22,755 nucleotides of DNA from an uncultured Oscillospiraceae bacterium (GTDB taxonomy: Bacteria > Bacillota > Clostridia > Oscillospirales > Oscillospiraceae), in the NCBI GenBank assembly GCA_934553255.1, contig CAKTEZ010000023.1, positions 1-22,755 on the forward strand, written 5' to 3'. Each line of letters opens with the position of its first letter. The stretch's first letter is position 1. The notes beneath the pieces are model-generated. The model ran no database searches and was not told the origin of the DNA. It saw only the letters and a program-made list of their open reading frames with translations. Below, one piece after another: positions 14,404 through 22,070 of the stretch. The position numbers and the translations under genes are program-made.

Positions 14404-16536
14404 ATGGAATATCTTGCTCATATTTCGGAGGACGGAACGCGGGAGCAGAGCATCGACGCCCACCTCGGCGGAACGGCGGAGCGCTGCGCTCGCTTTGCCA
14501 GGGCCTTTGACGCGGAGGCGCAGGGGTATTTTACCGGTCTTGCACACGACATCGGCAAGTTCAGCGACGCTTTCCAGCGGCGCCTGCGGGGCGGCAGCGT
14601 GACCGATCACGCGACCGCCGGTGCGTGGAAAAGCGCAAAAAAGGGAGCAGAGTGGTCTGCCTTCTGCATCGCCGGACACCATGGCGGACTGCCGGACGGC
14701 GGCTCAAGGCTTGATGATGACGGGCAGGCCACGCTCGTTGGACGTCTCAAGCGCGCGGAAGCCGGAAAGATCGAAGACTTTTCCGCATGGACCGACAACC
14801 TCCCACCCGTTTCCGCGCCGCAAAGCTACGGACGCGACCCGCTGCACAACGCCTTTTTCATTCGTCTGCTTTACTCCTGCCTTGTGGACGCAGATTGGCT
14901 CGATACCGAAGCGTTTATGGCGTCAGCCCCGCCGCCGCGCGGCGGATACGACACGCTGCAAACACTTCTGCAGCGGCTCAATGCCTATACCGCCGCATGG
15001 GAATCCCCCGCGAACGAGCTGAACCGACAGCGCCTTCACATTCTTCATACCTGCTGCGCCGCTGCCGAGCGGCCGCGCGGACTTTACACGCTGACCGTTC
15101 CCACAGGCGGCGGAAAGACGGTTTCTTCGCTTGCGTTCGCGCTGCGCCACGCCATTGCGAACGGCATGGACCGCATTATCTACATCGTACCCTACTGCTC
15201 CATCATTGAGCAAAACGCAGAAGTGTTCCGACGCATTCTCGGCACAGAAAACGTGCTTGAACACCACTCCGGCGTTCTCTACGATGTGGAAAACAGCGTT
15301 TCGGATTACCGGCACGCTCTGGCGTCTGAAAATTTCGATATGCCCGTAGTCGTCACTACCGCCGTTCAATTCTTCGAGTCTCTCTACGCAAACCGCTCCT
15401 CCCCATGCCGCAAGGTGCATAACCTGGCGAACGCCGTGCTGATCTTCGACGAGGCGCAGATGCTGCCCATCGAGCATCTGCGTCCCTGTGTCTCCGCGAT
15501 CGCGGAGTTGGTCGCGCAGGGCCGTTCGACCGCTGTACTCTGCACGGCGACCCAGCCCTCCCTCGGCGCTCTGTTCCATGACCTTGCTCCGCAGCTGCAC
15601 ATACAGGAGCTATGTCCTTCGGCCGACGCGCCCGTTTTCCGCCGCGTCCGCTTCCGGCGGGAAGGAAAGCTCGGCTGGAACGACCTTGCCGCACAAATGA
15701 CCGCCTCACCGCAGGCGCTCTGCGTGGTCAACAGCCGCGCGGGGGCGCAGGCACTTTATCAGGCGCTTCCGCCGGAAAGCCGTTTTCATCTCTCCACGCT
15801 GATGTGTCCCGCGCACCGCCGCGCCGTGCTGCGCGAGATCCGCCAGCGGCTCGACGACAAGCTACCCTGTTATCTTGTTTCCACCAGCCTGATCGAAGCG
15901 GGCGTAGACATTGACTTCCCCGCTGTCTGGCGCGAGCTTGCGGGCTTGGACTCCATCTTGCAGGCGGCCGGACGCTGCAACCGCAACGGCAGAAGGCCCG
16001 CCGCAGAGAGTATCGTCACCATTTTTGAGGCCGAAACGCCGCCGCCAAAACTCTTTCAGCCCAACCTTCAAGCCTCCGCCGAGGCGCTGCGCCAATATCC
16101 CGACCCCGCCTCGCCGCAGGCGATGGACGCCTATTTTCACGCCCTGCTCGACATGAGAAGCGGCAGCGGCCTTGATAAGTACGGTGTGATCGACGCATTC
16201 CGGATGGGCGTCGCGGGCTGTGCCTACCCGTTCCGCACCGTCGCGGAGCAGTTTCACCTGATCGACAACTGCACCAAAACGGTCTACCTTCCTTACGATG
16301 CGGAGAGCCGCAGGCTGCTTGCCGCGCTGCGCGAGGGAACGCGCACACGCGAGCTGTTCCGTGCGCTGGGCCGGTACGGAGTCGCAGTATACGAACAGCA
16401 TTACGCCGCGCTGCGGTCGGCGGGCGATATAGAGGAATTGGACGGCGATACCGCCGTGCTTCGCAGCGAGGCGCTGTATGACGCGCACACCGGACTTTCG
16501 CTCAAGGCCGATTTTGGAAAAGCAGAGTTTGTCTGA
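14404..16536 (+). CDS. cas3: CRISPR-associated helicase/nuclease Cas3 (type I-C, HD domain)
   Basis: A 710-aa effector that is recruited by Cascade to unwind and degrade target DNA. The N-terminal HD nuclease has His20, His48-Asp49 in GLAHDIGKF, and His92-His93 in AGHHGGL. The superfamily 2 helicase follows with Walker A TVPTGGGKT (231-239), Walker B FDEAQ (DEAQ at 349-352) and motif VI QAAGRCNRNGR (520-530). HD and helicase are in one chain, as usual for type I-C. The ATG at 14404 has AAAAGGAGG 10 bases upstream; longer forms starting further left run through that ribosome site and are unlikely. All nuclease and helicase motifs I can check are present. Confidence 0.95.
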   Translation: MEYLAHISEDGTREQSIDAHLGGTAERCARFARAFDAEAQGYFTGLAHDIGKFSDAFQRRLRGGSVTDHATAGAWKSAKKGAEWSAFCIAGHHGGLPDGGSRLDDDGQATLVGRLKRAEAGKIEDFSAWTDNLPPVSAPQSYGRDPLHNAFFIRLLYSCLVDADWLDTEAFMASAPPPRGGYDTLQTLLQRLNAYTAAWESPANELNRQRLHILHTCCAAAERPRGLYTLTVPTGGGKTVSSLAFALRHAIANGMDRIIYIVPYCSIIEQNAEVFRRILGTENVLEHHSGVLYDVENSVSDYRHALASENFDMPVVVTTAVQFFESLYANRSSPCRKVHNLANAVLIFDEAQMLPIEHLRPCVSAIAELVAQGRSTAVLCTATQPSLGALFHDLAPQLHIQELCPSADAPVFRRVRFRREGKLGWNDLAAQMTASPQALCVVNSRAGAQALYQALPPESRFHLSTLMCPAHRRAVLREIRQRLDDKLPCYLVSTSLIEAGVDIDFPAVWRELAGLDSILQAAGRCNRNGRRPAAESIVTIFEAETPPPKLFQPNLQASAEALRQYPDPASPQAMDAYFHALLDMRSGSGLDKYGVIDAFRMGVAGCAYPFRTVAEQFHLIDNCTKTVYLPYDAESRRLLAALREGTRTRELFRALGRYGVAVYEQHYAALRSAGDIEELDGDTAVLRSEALYDAHTGLSLKADFGKAEFV

Positions 16537-16606
16537 CCATGGCAGGAACGGGTGTCCCCGCCTGTCCGTTTACAAAAAATACACTCAGAAAGGAGCGTGA
16601 AAGCCT

Positions 16607-17314
16607 ATGCCGATCCGTGTAGAGGTTTGGGGTGACTACGCCTGCTTCAGCCGCCCGGAAATGAAAGTGGAACGCGTCAGCTACGATGTGATGACGCCCT
16701 CCGCAGCCCGCGGCCTGCTGGAGGCGATCTACTGGCACCCCGGTCTCAAATGGGTCATCGACCGCATTCATGTCTGCAAGCCCTTCCCCTCTCCCCGCAC
16801 GCCGGAGGAGCCGTCCGGCCAGCCCACCATTCGCTTCACCAATATCCGCCGCAACGAGGTCAAGGATGTGATCTCCGCCACCAAGGTCCGCGCCGCCATG
16901 GAAAAGCGGCGCGGCGGACTGTATCTTGCCGCACCCGAAAGCATTCAGCAGCGCGCCGCCATGGTGCTGCGGGATGTACACTATGTCATCGACGCACACT
17001 TTGAATTAACGGAAAACGCCGTCCCGGGCGACAATGCCGGAAAGTTTCAGGACATTATGAAGCGGCGGCTGGAGCGCGGACAGTTCTACCATCAGCCCTG
17101 CTTCGGCGTACGGGAATTTCCGGCGCAGTTCCGGCTGTGCGAAGAGCTGCCGCCCTGCCCCGACGACCTGCGCGGCGAGCGCGACCTCGGTTGGATGCTG
17201 TACGACATGGACTATTCCGATCCGCAGGACATTCGCCCCATGTTCTTCCGCGCCGTGCTGCGCGACGGGGTGATAGAGGTCCCGCCGCTTGACAGTCCGG
17301 AGGTGGTACGATGA
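16607..17314 (+). CDS. cas5c: Cas5c (Cas5d), crRNA-processing endonuclease
   Basis: A 235-aa RAMP protein with the typical start PIRVEVWGDYACFSRPEMKV and the segment YDVMTPSAARGLLEAIYWHP. In type I-C, which lacks Cas6, this protein cuts the repeat RNA just 3' of its hairpin and stays on the 5' handle of the crRNA. Tyr42 in IYWHP lies near where a catalytic tyrosine is known in Cas5d; I cannot align the other active residues with confidence. AAAGGAG lies 11 bases before the start. A 70-base gap with a weak hairpin (CAGG and CGGG with CCCG and CCTG, 16543-16564) separates it from cas3. The stop overlaps the cas8c start by four bases. Confidence 0.93.
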   Translation: MPIRVEVWGDYACFSRPEMKVERVSYDVMTPSAARGLLEAIYWHPGLKWVIDRIHVCKPFPSPRTPEEPSGQPTIRFTNIRRNEVKDVISATKVRAAMEKRRGGLYLAAPESIQQRAAMVLRDVHYVIDAHFELTENAVPGDNAGKFQDIMKRRLERGQFYHQPCFGVREFPAQFRLCEELPPCPDDLRGERDLGWMLYDMDYSDPQDIRPMFFRAVLRDGVIEVPPLDSPEVVR

Positions 17315-19032
17315 TCCTGCAAGCCCTGACCCGCCTATACGAGGATCTTGCCGCACAGGACAAGATCGCACAGCCCGGCTGGGCGCCCGCGAAGATCTCT
17401 TACGCCCTTTGCCTCTCCGCGGACGGTGAACCGGAAAACGTCGTCTGCCTAATGGAGCAGAATAAAAACGGCAAGCCCGCGCCGAAGGAGATAAAGCTTC
17501 CCGCACCGGTCAAGCGTACGGTCACCATTCTTCCGAATTTTCTATGGGACAATGCCTCCTACCTGCTCGGCGTGGACGGAAAGGGCAAACCGGAGCGCGC
17601 TGTGCAGTGCTTCGACGCCTGCCGCAAGCTCCACACGGAGCTGTTGGAAAATGCGGACAGTCCCGCCGCCCGCGCCATTTGCCGCTATTTTGAAACCTGG
17701 CGTCCGGAGCAGGCCGCCGCGCATCCTGCATTGGCGGACTGCCTTCCCGACCTCCTTGGCGGGGCAAACCTTGTATTCCGCGTAGACGGACGCTTCGCCC
17801 ACGAGGACCCCGCGCTTCGTCAGGCGTGGCAGCGGCATTTTGACGCGGAGGGCGACGGCCCCCGTATGCCGTGTCTTATCACCGGCAAGAGAGCGCCCGT
17901 CGTTCTGACTCACCCCGCCGTCAAGGGTGTTCAAGGCGCACAGTCCAGCGGTGCGGCACTTGTATCGTTCAATGCAGATGCCTTCTGTTCCTTCGGGCGC
18001 GAGCAAAATGCCAACGCTCCCGTCAGCAAGTACGCCGCTTTCGCCTACACCGCCGCGCTCAACCATCTGCTCGCCGACCGCGACACCGTACAGCACATCG
18101 GCGATACGACCGTGGTCTGTTGGGCGGAGGGCGCGGAGCGCATCTATCAGGACACCTTCCTTGCCTCGGTCTTCGGCGCCGAACCGCGCGGTCTGACCGA
18201 CAACGAGCTGCGCGCCGCCGTCAGGCGTCTCGCCGAGGGCCGTCCCTGCGAGGGCCTGCCGATCGACCCGCAGCGGCCGTTCTACATCCTCGGTCTTGCG
18301 CCGAACGCCGCACGGCTCTCCGTTCGCTTTTTCCTGCGCGACAGCTTCGGAAGTCTGATGCACAACGTCAACGAGCATCACGAGCGCATGACCATCACCG
18401 GAAGCCGCTATGACTATGTTCCGCTCTGGGCCATGCTGCGGGAAACGGTAAATCTCAACTCCCGCGACAAGGCTCCTTCGCCGGTCATGGCGGGCGCTGC
18501 CGCCCGCGCCGTCTTCGGCAACACGCCTTATCCCGCGTCGCTGCTGGAGGCCGTCATGCTCCGCATCCGCGCGGAGCGGAATGTCACTTGGGGGCGCGCC
18601 GCCATTATCAAAGCGTATTACCTGAAAAAACCACACAAGGACTGCCCAGAGGAGGTATTGACCGTGAGTCTGAACGAAGCAAGCACCAACCCCGCCTACA
18701 CGCTCGGCCGTTTGTTCTCTGTCTATGAAGCCATTCAGCAAGCGGCAAATCCCGGCATCAACACCACCGTCAAGGATAAGTATTTTAACTCCGCCGCCGC
18801 GACGCCGTCCCGCATTTTCCCCATTCTCGGCAACCTTGCACAAAAGCATCTCCGCAAGCTCTCCGCCGGTCAGCGCATCTATTTCGACAACCAGCTCATG
18901 GCTCTCAAGACCATTCTCGGCGAAACGCTGCCCGACCGTCTGACCTTGCCGCAGCAGGCGTCCTTTGACCTCGGTTATTACCACCAGACACAAAAGCGCT
19001 ATGAAAAAAAGGAGGATAAGAGAAATGTCTGA
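17311..19032 (+). CDS. cas8c: Cas8c (Csd1), large subunit of type I-C Cascade
   Basis: A 573-aa large subunit that recognises the PAM and stabilises the R-loop. It has the Csd1 landmarks CLITGKRAPVVLTHPAVKGV, GAQSSGAALVSFNADAFCSF and GREQNANAPVSKYAAFAYTA, followed by ALNHLL. The C-terminal part from about residue 452 on (VSLNEASTNPAYTLGRLFSV onward) is the helical domain that is also made separately as Cas11c (see the internal start at 18664). It is coupled to cas5c by a 4-base overlap and to cas7 by an 8-base overlap. Confidence 0.94.
   Translation: MILQALTRLYEDLAAQDKIAQPGWAPAKISYALCLSADGEPENVVCLMEQNKNGKPAPKEIKLPAPVKRTVTILPNFLWDNASYLLGVDGKGKPERAVQCFDACRKLHTELLENADSPAARAICRYFETWRPEQAAAHPALADCLPDLLGGANLVFRVDGRFAHEDPALRQAWQRHFDAEGDGPRMPCLITGKRAPVVLTHPAVKGVQGAQSSGAALVSFNADAFCSFGREQNANAPVSKYAAFAYTAALNHLLADRDTVQHIGDTTVVCWAEGAERIYQDTFLASVFGAEPRGLTDNELRAAVRRLAEGRPCEGLPIDPQRPFYILGLAPNAARLSVRFFLRDSFGSLMHNVNEHHERMTITGSRYDYVPLWAMLRETVNLNSRDKAPSPVMAGAAARAVFGNTPYPASLLEAVMLRIRAERNVTWGRAAIIKAYYLKKPHKDCPEEVLTVSLNEASTNPAYTLGRLFSVYEAIQQAANPGINTTVKDKYFNSAAATPSRIFPILGNLAQKHLRKLSAGQRIYFDNQLMALKTILGETLPDRLTLPQQASFDLGYYHQTQKRYEKKEDKRNV
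18664..19032 (+). CDS. cas11c: Cas11c small subunit, internal in-frame start within cas8c
   Basis: Inside cas8c lies AGAGGAGGT (18648-18656), a near-perfect ribosome binding site 8 bases before an in-frame GTG at 18664; an in-frame TTG at 18658 is too close. Translation would give a 122-aa helical protein identical to the end of Cas8c. It is known for type I-C (and related I-B and I-D) that the small subunit Cas11 is made from an internal start in the large-subunit gene and is needed for the Cascade belly. Position and length fit. That this site is used in this organism is inference. Confidence 0.7.
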   Translation: MSLNEASTNPAYTLGRLFSVYEAIQQAANPGINTTVKDKYFNSAAATPSRIFPILGNLAQKHLRKLSAGQRIYFDNQLMALKTILGETLPDRLTLPQQASFDLGYYHQTQKRYEKKEDKRNV

Positions 19033-19915
19033 ACCCATCAAAAACCGCTATGAATTTGTCATTCTCTTCGACGTGGAAAACGGAAACCCCAACGGCGACC
19101 CCGACGCGGGCAATATGCCCCGCGTTGACCCCGAGACCGGTTACGGTCTCGTCACAGATGTGTGTCTAAAGCGCAAGATCCGCAACTATGTGGAGGCGAC
19201 CCGTGAAGACGCCCCCGGCTTCCGCATTTACATCAAGGACAATGTCCCCCTGAACAGCAGCGACAAAGAGGCCTGCGAATATGTCGGCGTCGCGCCGGAC
19301 AAGCTCAAGGAAGCAAAGAAGGACGACAGCCAGCTTGACCGCAAGCTGCGCGACTTTATGTGTTCCAACTTTTATGACATCCGCACATTCGGCGCGGTGA
19401 TGACCACATTCGTCAAGGGCGCGCTCAACTGCGGCCAGGTACGCGGCCCCGTGCAGCTCAGCTTCGCGCGAAGTGTAGACCCTGTGATGCCGCAGGAGGT
19501 CACCATCACCCGCGTCGCCATCACCACCGAGGCCGACGCCGAAAAGAAGGGGACGGAAATGGGGCGCAAGTACATCGTACCCTATGCGCTTTACCGTGCC
19601 GAGGGCTATGTTTCCGCCAACCTCGCCCGCAAAACCACCGGCTTTTCCGACGAGGATCTTGCCCTGCTGTGGGAGGCTATTTTGAATATGTTTGAGTTGG
19701 ATCGTTCCGCTGCCCGCGGCAAGATGGCCGTGCGCGAGCTGATCGTTTTCCGACATGAGAGCGAATTCGGCAGCGCCCCCGCCTACAAGCTCTTCGATCT
19801 GGTCCGTGCGGAAAAGAAGAGCGGCGTGGATGTACCGCGCTCCTACGCCGACTATACCGTCTGTGTGAAGGAGGACAGCCTCCCCGCAGGCGTCACCTGC
19901 ACGCGTATGGGGTGA
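19025..19915 (+). CDS. cas7: Cas7 (Csd2), backbone of type I-C Cascade
   Basis: A 296-aa RAMP protein that coats the crRNA spacer as a helical filament. The N-terminus NRYEFVILFDVENGNPNGDP followed by DAGNMPRVDPETGYGLVTDV is the signature of Csd2, and FGAVMTTFVKGALNCGQVRG the central one. The start at 19025 overlaps the end of cas8c by 8 bases, with AAGGAGG at 19009-19015 inside the cas8c gene. The stop overlaps the cas4 GTG start (GTGA). Confidence 0.96.
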   Translation: MSEPIKNRYEFVILFDVENGNPNGDPDAGNMPRVDPETGYGLVTDVCLKRKIRNYVEATREDAPGFRIYIKDNVPLNSSDKEACEYVGVAPDKLKEAKKDDSQLDRKLRDFMCSNFYDIRTFGAVMTTFVKGALNCGQVRGPVQLSFARSVDPVMPQEVTITRVAITTEADAEKKGTEMGRKYIVPYALYRAEGYVSANLARKTTGFSDEDLALLWEAILNMFELDRSAARGKMAVRELIVFRHESEFGSAPAYKLFDLVRAEKKSGVDVPRSYADYTVCVKEDSLPAGVTCTRMG

Positions 19916-20574
19916 CCCGTTCTTCCGACGACCTCCTCCCGCTTTCCGGCCTGCAGCACTTCAAGTTCTGCCGCCGTCAGTGGGCGCTTATCCACATTGA
20001 GCAGCAATGGGCGGAAAACCTATACACGGTGGACGGACATCTGCTCCATAAGCGGGCGCATGATAAAGAGCTGACCGAAAGCCGCGGCGACACGATCATC
20101 ACGCGCGGCATGGCCGTCTTTTCGCACACGCTCGGTCTTTCCGGTGAGTGTGATGTGCTGGAGTTCCATCGCTCGGCGGACGGCGTTCCGCTGCGCGGAC
20201 ACGAAGGGCGCTGGCTTCCCTATCCGGTGGAATACAAGCGCGGCGCGCCGAACGGGCATGGCGCGGATGAATTGCAGCTTTGCGCGCAGGCTATGTGTCT
20301 GGAGGAGATGCTCTGCTGCGAGATCGCCGAGGGATCGCTCTATTATGGGCAGACGCGGCGGCGCAAGGTCGTCCGCCTATCCGCCGAAATGCGGCAGGAG
20401 GTCCGCAGCCTTTCCTCCGAAATGCACGAGCTTTACCGCCGCGGCCGCACACCGTCCGTCAAGCCCTCAAGGAAATGCAGCGCCTGCTCTCTGCGCGAAC
20501 TGTGCCTTCCGCACCTGCTGCACAGCAAGAGCGTCGCCGCCTACCTCCGTGACGCTATGGAGGATACGCCATGA
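19912..20574 (+). CDS. cas4: Cas4 exonuclease, spacer acquisition
   Basis: A 220-aa RecB-like nuclease that trims prespacers and helps select PAM-containing ones. Four cysteines for an iron-sulfur cluster are seen: Cys20 (FKFCRRQW) and Cys189, Cys192, Cys198 (CSACSLRELC). Nuclease motifs are GECDVLEF (Asp81) and YPVEYKRG (Glu107, Lys109). The start is GTG, overlapping the cas7 stop by four bases; no ATG fits. The stop overlaps the cas1 ATG. Confidence 0.94.
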   Translation: MTRSSDDLLPLSGLQHFKFCRRQWALIHIEQQWAENLYTVDGHLLHKRAHDKELTESRGDTIITRGMAVFSHTLGLSGECDVLEFHRSADGVPLRGHEGRWLPYPVEYKRGAPNGHGADELQLCAQAMCLEEMLCCEIAEGSLYYGQTRRRKVVRLSAEMRQEVRSLSSEMHELYRRGRTPSVKPSRKCSACSLRELCLPHLLHSKSVAAYLRDAMEDTP

Positions 20575-21602
20575 AGCAACTGCTCAACACGCTTTTTGTC
20601 ACCTCAGAGGACATTTATCTTTCTCTTGACAGCGAAAATGTCGTTGCCAACCGTGAAAAGCAGATCGTCGGACGCTGGCCGCTGCACACGCTGCAAAGCA
20701 TCGTCAGCTTTTCCTACGCCGGCGCATCCCCCGCCCTGATGGGGGCGTGCGCCGAGCGGGATGTCGCGCTTGCCTTCTGCTCTCCGCGCGGGAGGTTTTT
20801 GGCCCGCGTCAGCGGCGCCTCACGCGGCAATGTTCTTCTTCGCCGTTCGCAGTACCGCGCGGCGGACGACCCCGCGCAGAGCTGCCGCTATGCCCGCACG
20901 ATGATCTTCGGCAAACTCTTTAACAGCCGCTCGGTTTTGGAACGCGCCGTGCGAGACCACGCCCTGTGTCTGAACACGGATGCGCTCAACAGTGCCTCGC
21001 AGCAGCTCAAGTGTCTCTTGCCCGCCGCCGCATCGGAAACCTCGCTTGACAGTCTCCGCGGACTGGAGGGCGTCGGAGCTTCCGCCTATTTCGGCGTATT
21101 CGACGAATTGATCCTGACAGGTCGGGACACATTTTTCTTCCGCGAGCGCAGCCGCCGTCCGCCGCTCGATGCCGTGAATGCTCTCCTGTCGTTTGCCTAC
21201 AGTCTGCTTGCACACGATTGTGCCGCCGCGCTGGAAAGCGTCGGCCTTGACGCGTATGTTGGCTTTCTCCATCGTGACCGCCCGGGACGCATCTCCCTTG
21301 CTCTTGACCTGATGGAGGAACTTCGCTCCTGCATGGCAGATCGTTTTGTACTCACGCTCATCAACAACCGCGTTATCCGATCCGCGGACTTTGACTTTCG
21401 TGAAAGCGGCGCGGTCCTGCTCACCGAGAATGGGCGGCGCAGCTTCCTCAAGCATTGGCAGGAAAAGAAGAAGGATGTCCTCACCCACCCATTTCTCAAC
21501 GAGAAGCTGCCGTGGGGCATGATCCCCTATGCACAGGCAATGCTGCTCGCCCGCTGTCTCCGCGGCGACACAGACGAATATCCGCCCTTTTTGTGGAAGT
21601 GA
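20571..21602 (+). CDS. cas1: Cas1 integrase
   Basis: A 343-aa protein, the catalytic part of the Cas1-Cas2 complex that inserts new spacers at the leader end. It has LRGLEGVGASAYF (Glu166), FLHRDRPGRISLALDLMEEL (His234 and the acidic cluster 246-250) and the late INNRVIRSADFDFRESGAVL stretch seen in type I-C Cas1. Length is normal and the metal-site residues appear intact. It overlaps cas4 by four bases (ATGA). Confidence 0.97.
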   Translation: MKQLLNTLFVTSEDIYLSLDSENVVANREKQIVGRWPLHTLQSIVSFSYAGASPALMGACAERDVALAFCSPRGRFLARVSGASRGNVLLRRSQYRAADDPAQSCRYARTMIFGKLFNSRSVLERAVRDHALCLNTDALNSASQQLKCLLPAAASETSLDSLRGLEGVGASAYFGVFDELILTGRDTFFFRERSRRPPLDAVNALLSFAYSLLAHDCAAALESVGLDAYVGFLHRDRPGRISLALDLMEELRSCMADRFVLTLINNRVIRSADFDFRESGAVLLTENGRRSFLKHWQEKKKDVLTHPFLNEKLPWGMIPYAQAMLLARCLRGDTDEYPPFLWK

Positions 21603-21609
21603 GGTCACA

Positions 21610-21900
21610 ATGCTCGTCGTTATCACTTATGATGTGAACACAGAAGACGCCGCCGGACGCAAACGCCTGCGGCAAATTGCCAAGGAATGCGTCAACTATG
21701 GGCAGCGAGTCCAGAATTTCGTGTTTGAGTGCTTGCTGGATCCTTCTCAATGCCGTCTTTTGCAGGCAAAACTCTGCGCCATTATGGATACAGACCGCGA
21801 CAGCCTTCGATTTTACTATCTTGGAAAAAAGTATGCGTCGCGCGTAGAACACTTTGGCTGCAAGAGTACCTACCAGCCCGAAGGCATACTGATGGTCTAA
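21610..21900 (+). CDS. cas2: Cas2
   Basis: A 96-aa ferredoxin-fold protein that bridges two Cas1 dimers. It begins MLVVITYDVNTEDAAGRKRL, with the conserved Asp8 of the beta-1 strand, followed by YGQRVQNFVFECLLDPSQ. The ATG at 21610 is chosen because it gives the standard Cas2 N-terminus; an in-frame ATG at 21529 would lie inside cas1. GAGG at 21601-21604, overlapping the cas1 stop, is the likely ribosome site. It is the last cas gene, 170 bases before the first repeat. Confidence 0.97.
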   Translation: MLVVITYDVNTEDAAGRKRLRQIAKECVNYGQRVQNFVFECLLDPSQCRLLQAKLCAIMDTDRDSLRFYYLGKKYASRVEHFGCKSTYQPEGILMV

Positions 21901-22070
21901 CGCGAAGCGGAAGCGAACAGCATATTCCCGTTCGGTTCGCACCGTGTTTCCCCTCCAATTTTCAACATCACATAAGGATATTGCCATAGCAGGCGGCAAT
22001 ATTGCTTTCGTTTTTCTCTGCATTTGTCTGTTTTTTCAAAAATGTACAAGGTTCTCTGTGCATTTTTGCT
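21901..22070 (+). promoter_or_regulatory. CRISPR leader
   Basis: This AT-richer stretch between cas2 and the first repeat should hold the array promoter and the Cas1-Cas2 docking site. It contains a hairpin (ATATTGCC, 21978-21985, with GGCAATAT, 21995-22002) followed by TGCTTTCGTTTTTCTC, and T-rich DNA up to the first repeat (GTGCATTTTTGCT). I see no convincing -35/-10 pair. Confidence 0.65.
21978..22018 (+). terminator. Hairpin in the leader, possible cas operon terminator
   Basis: An 8-bp perfect stem with a 9-base loop is followed after a few bases by TTTTT. It could end the cas mRNA about 80 bases past cas2 so that the array is transcribed separately, or be a binding site for leader proteins. 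Confidence 0.45.
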
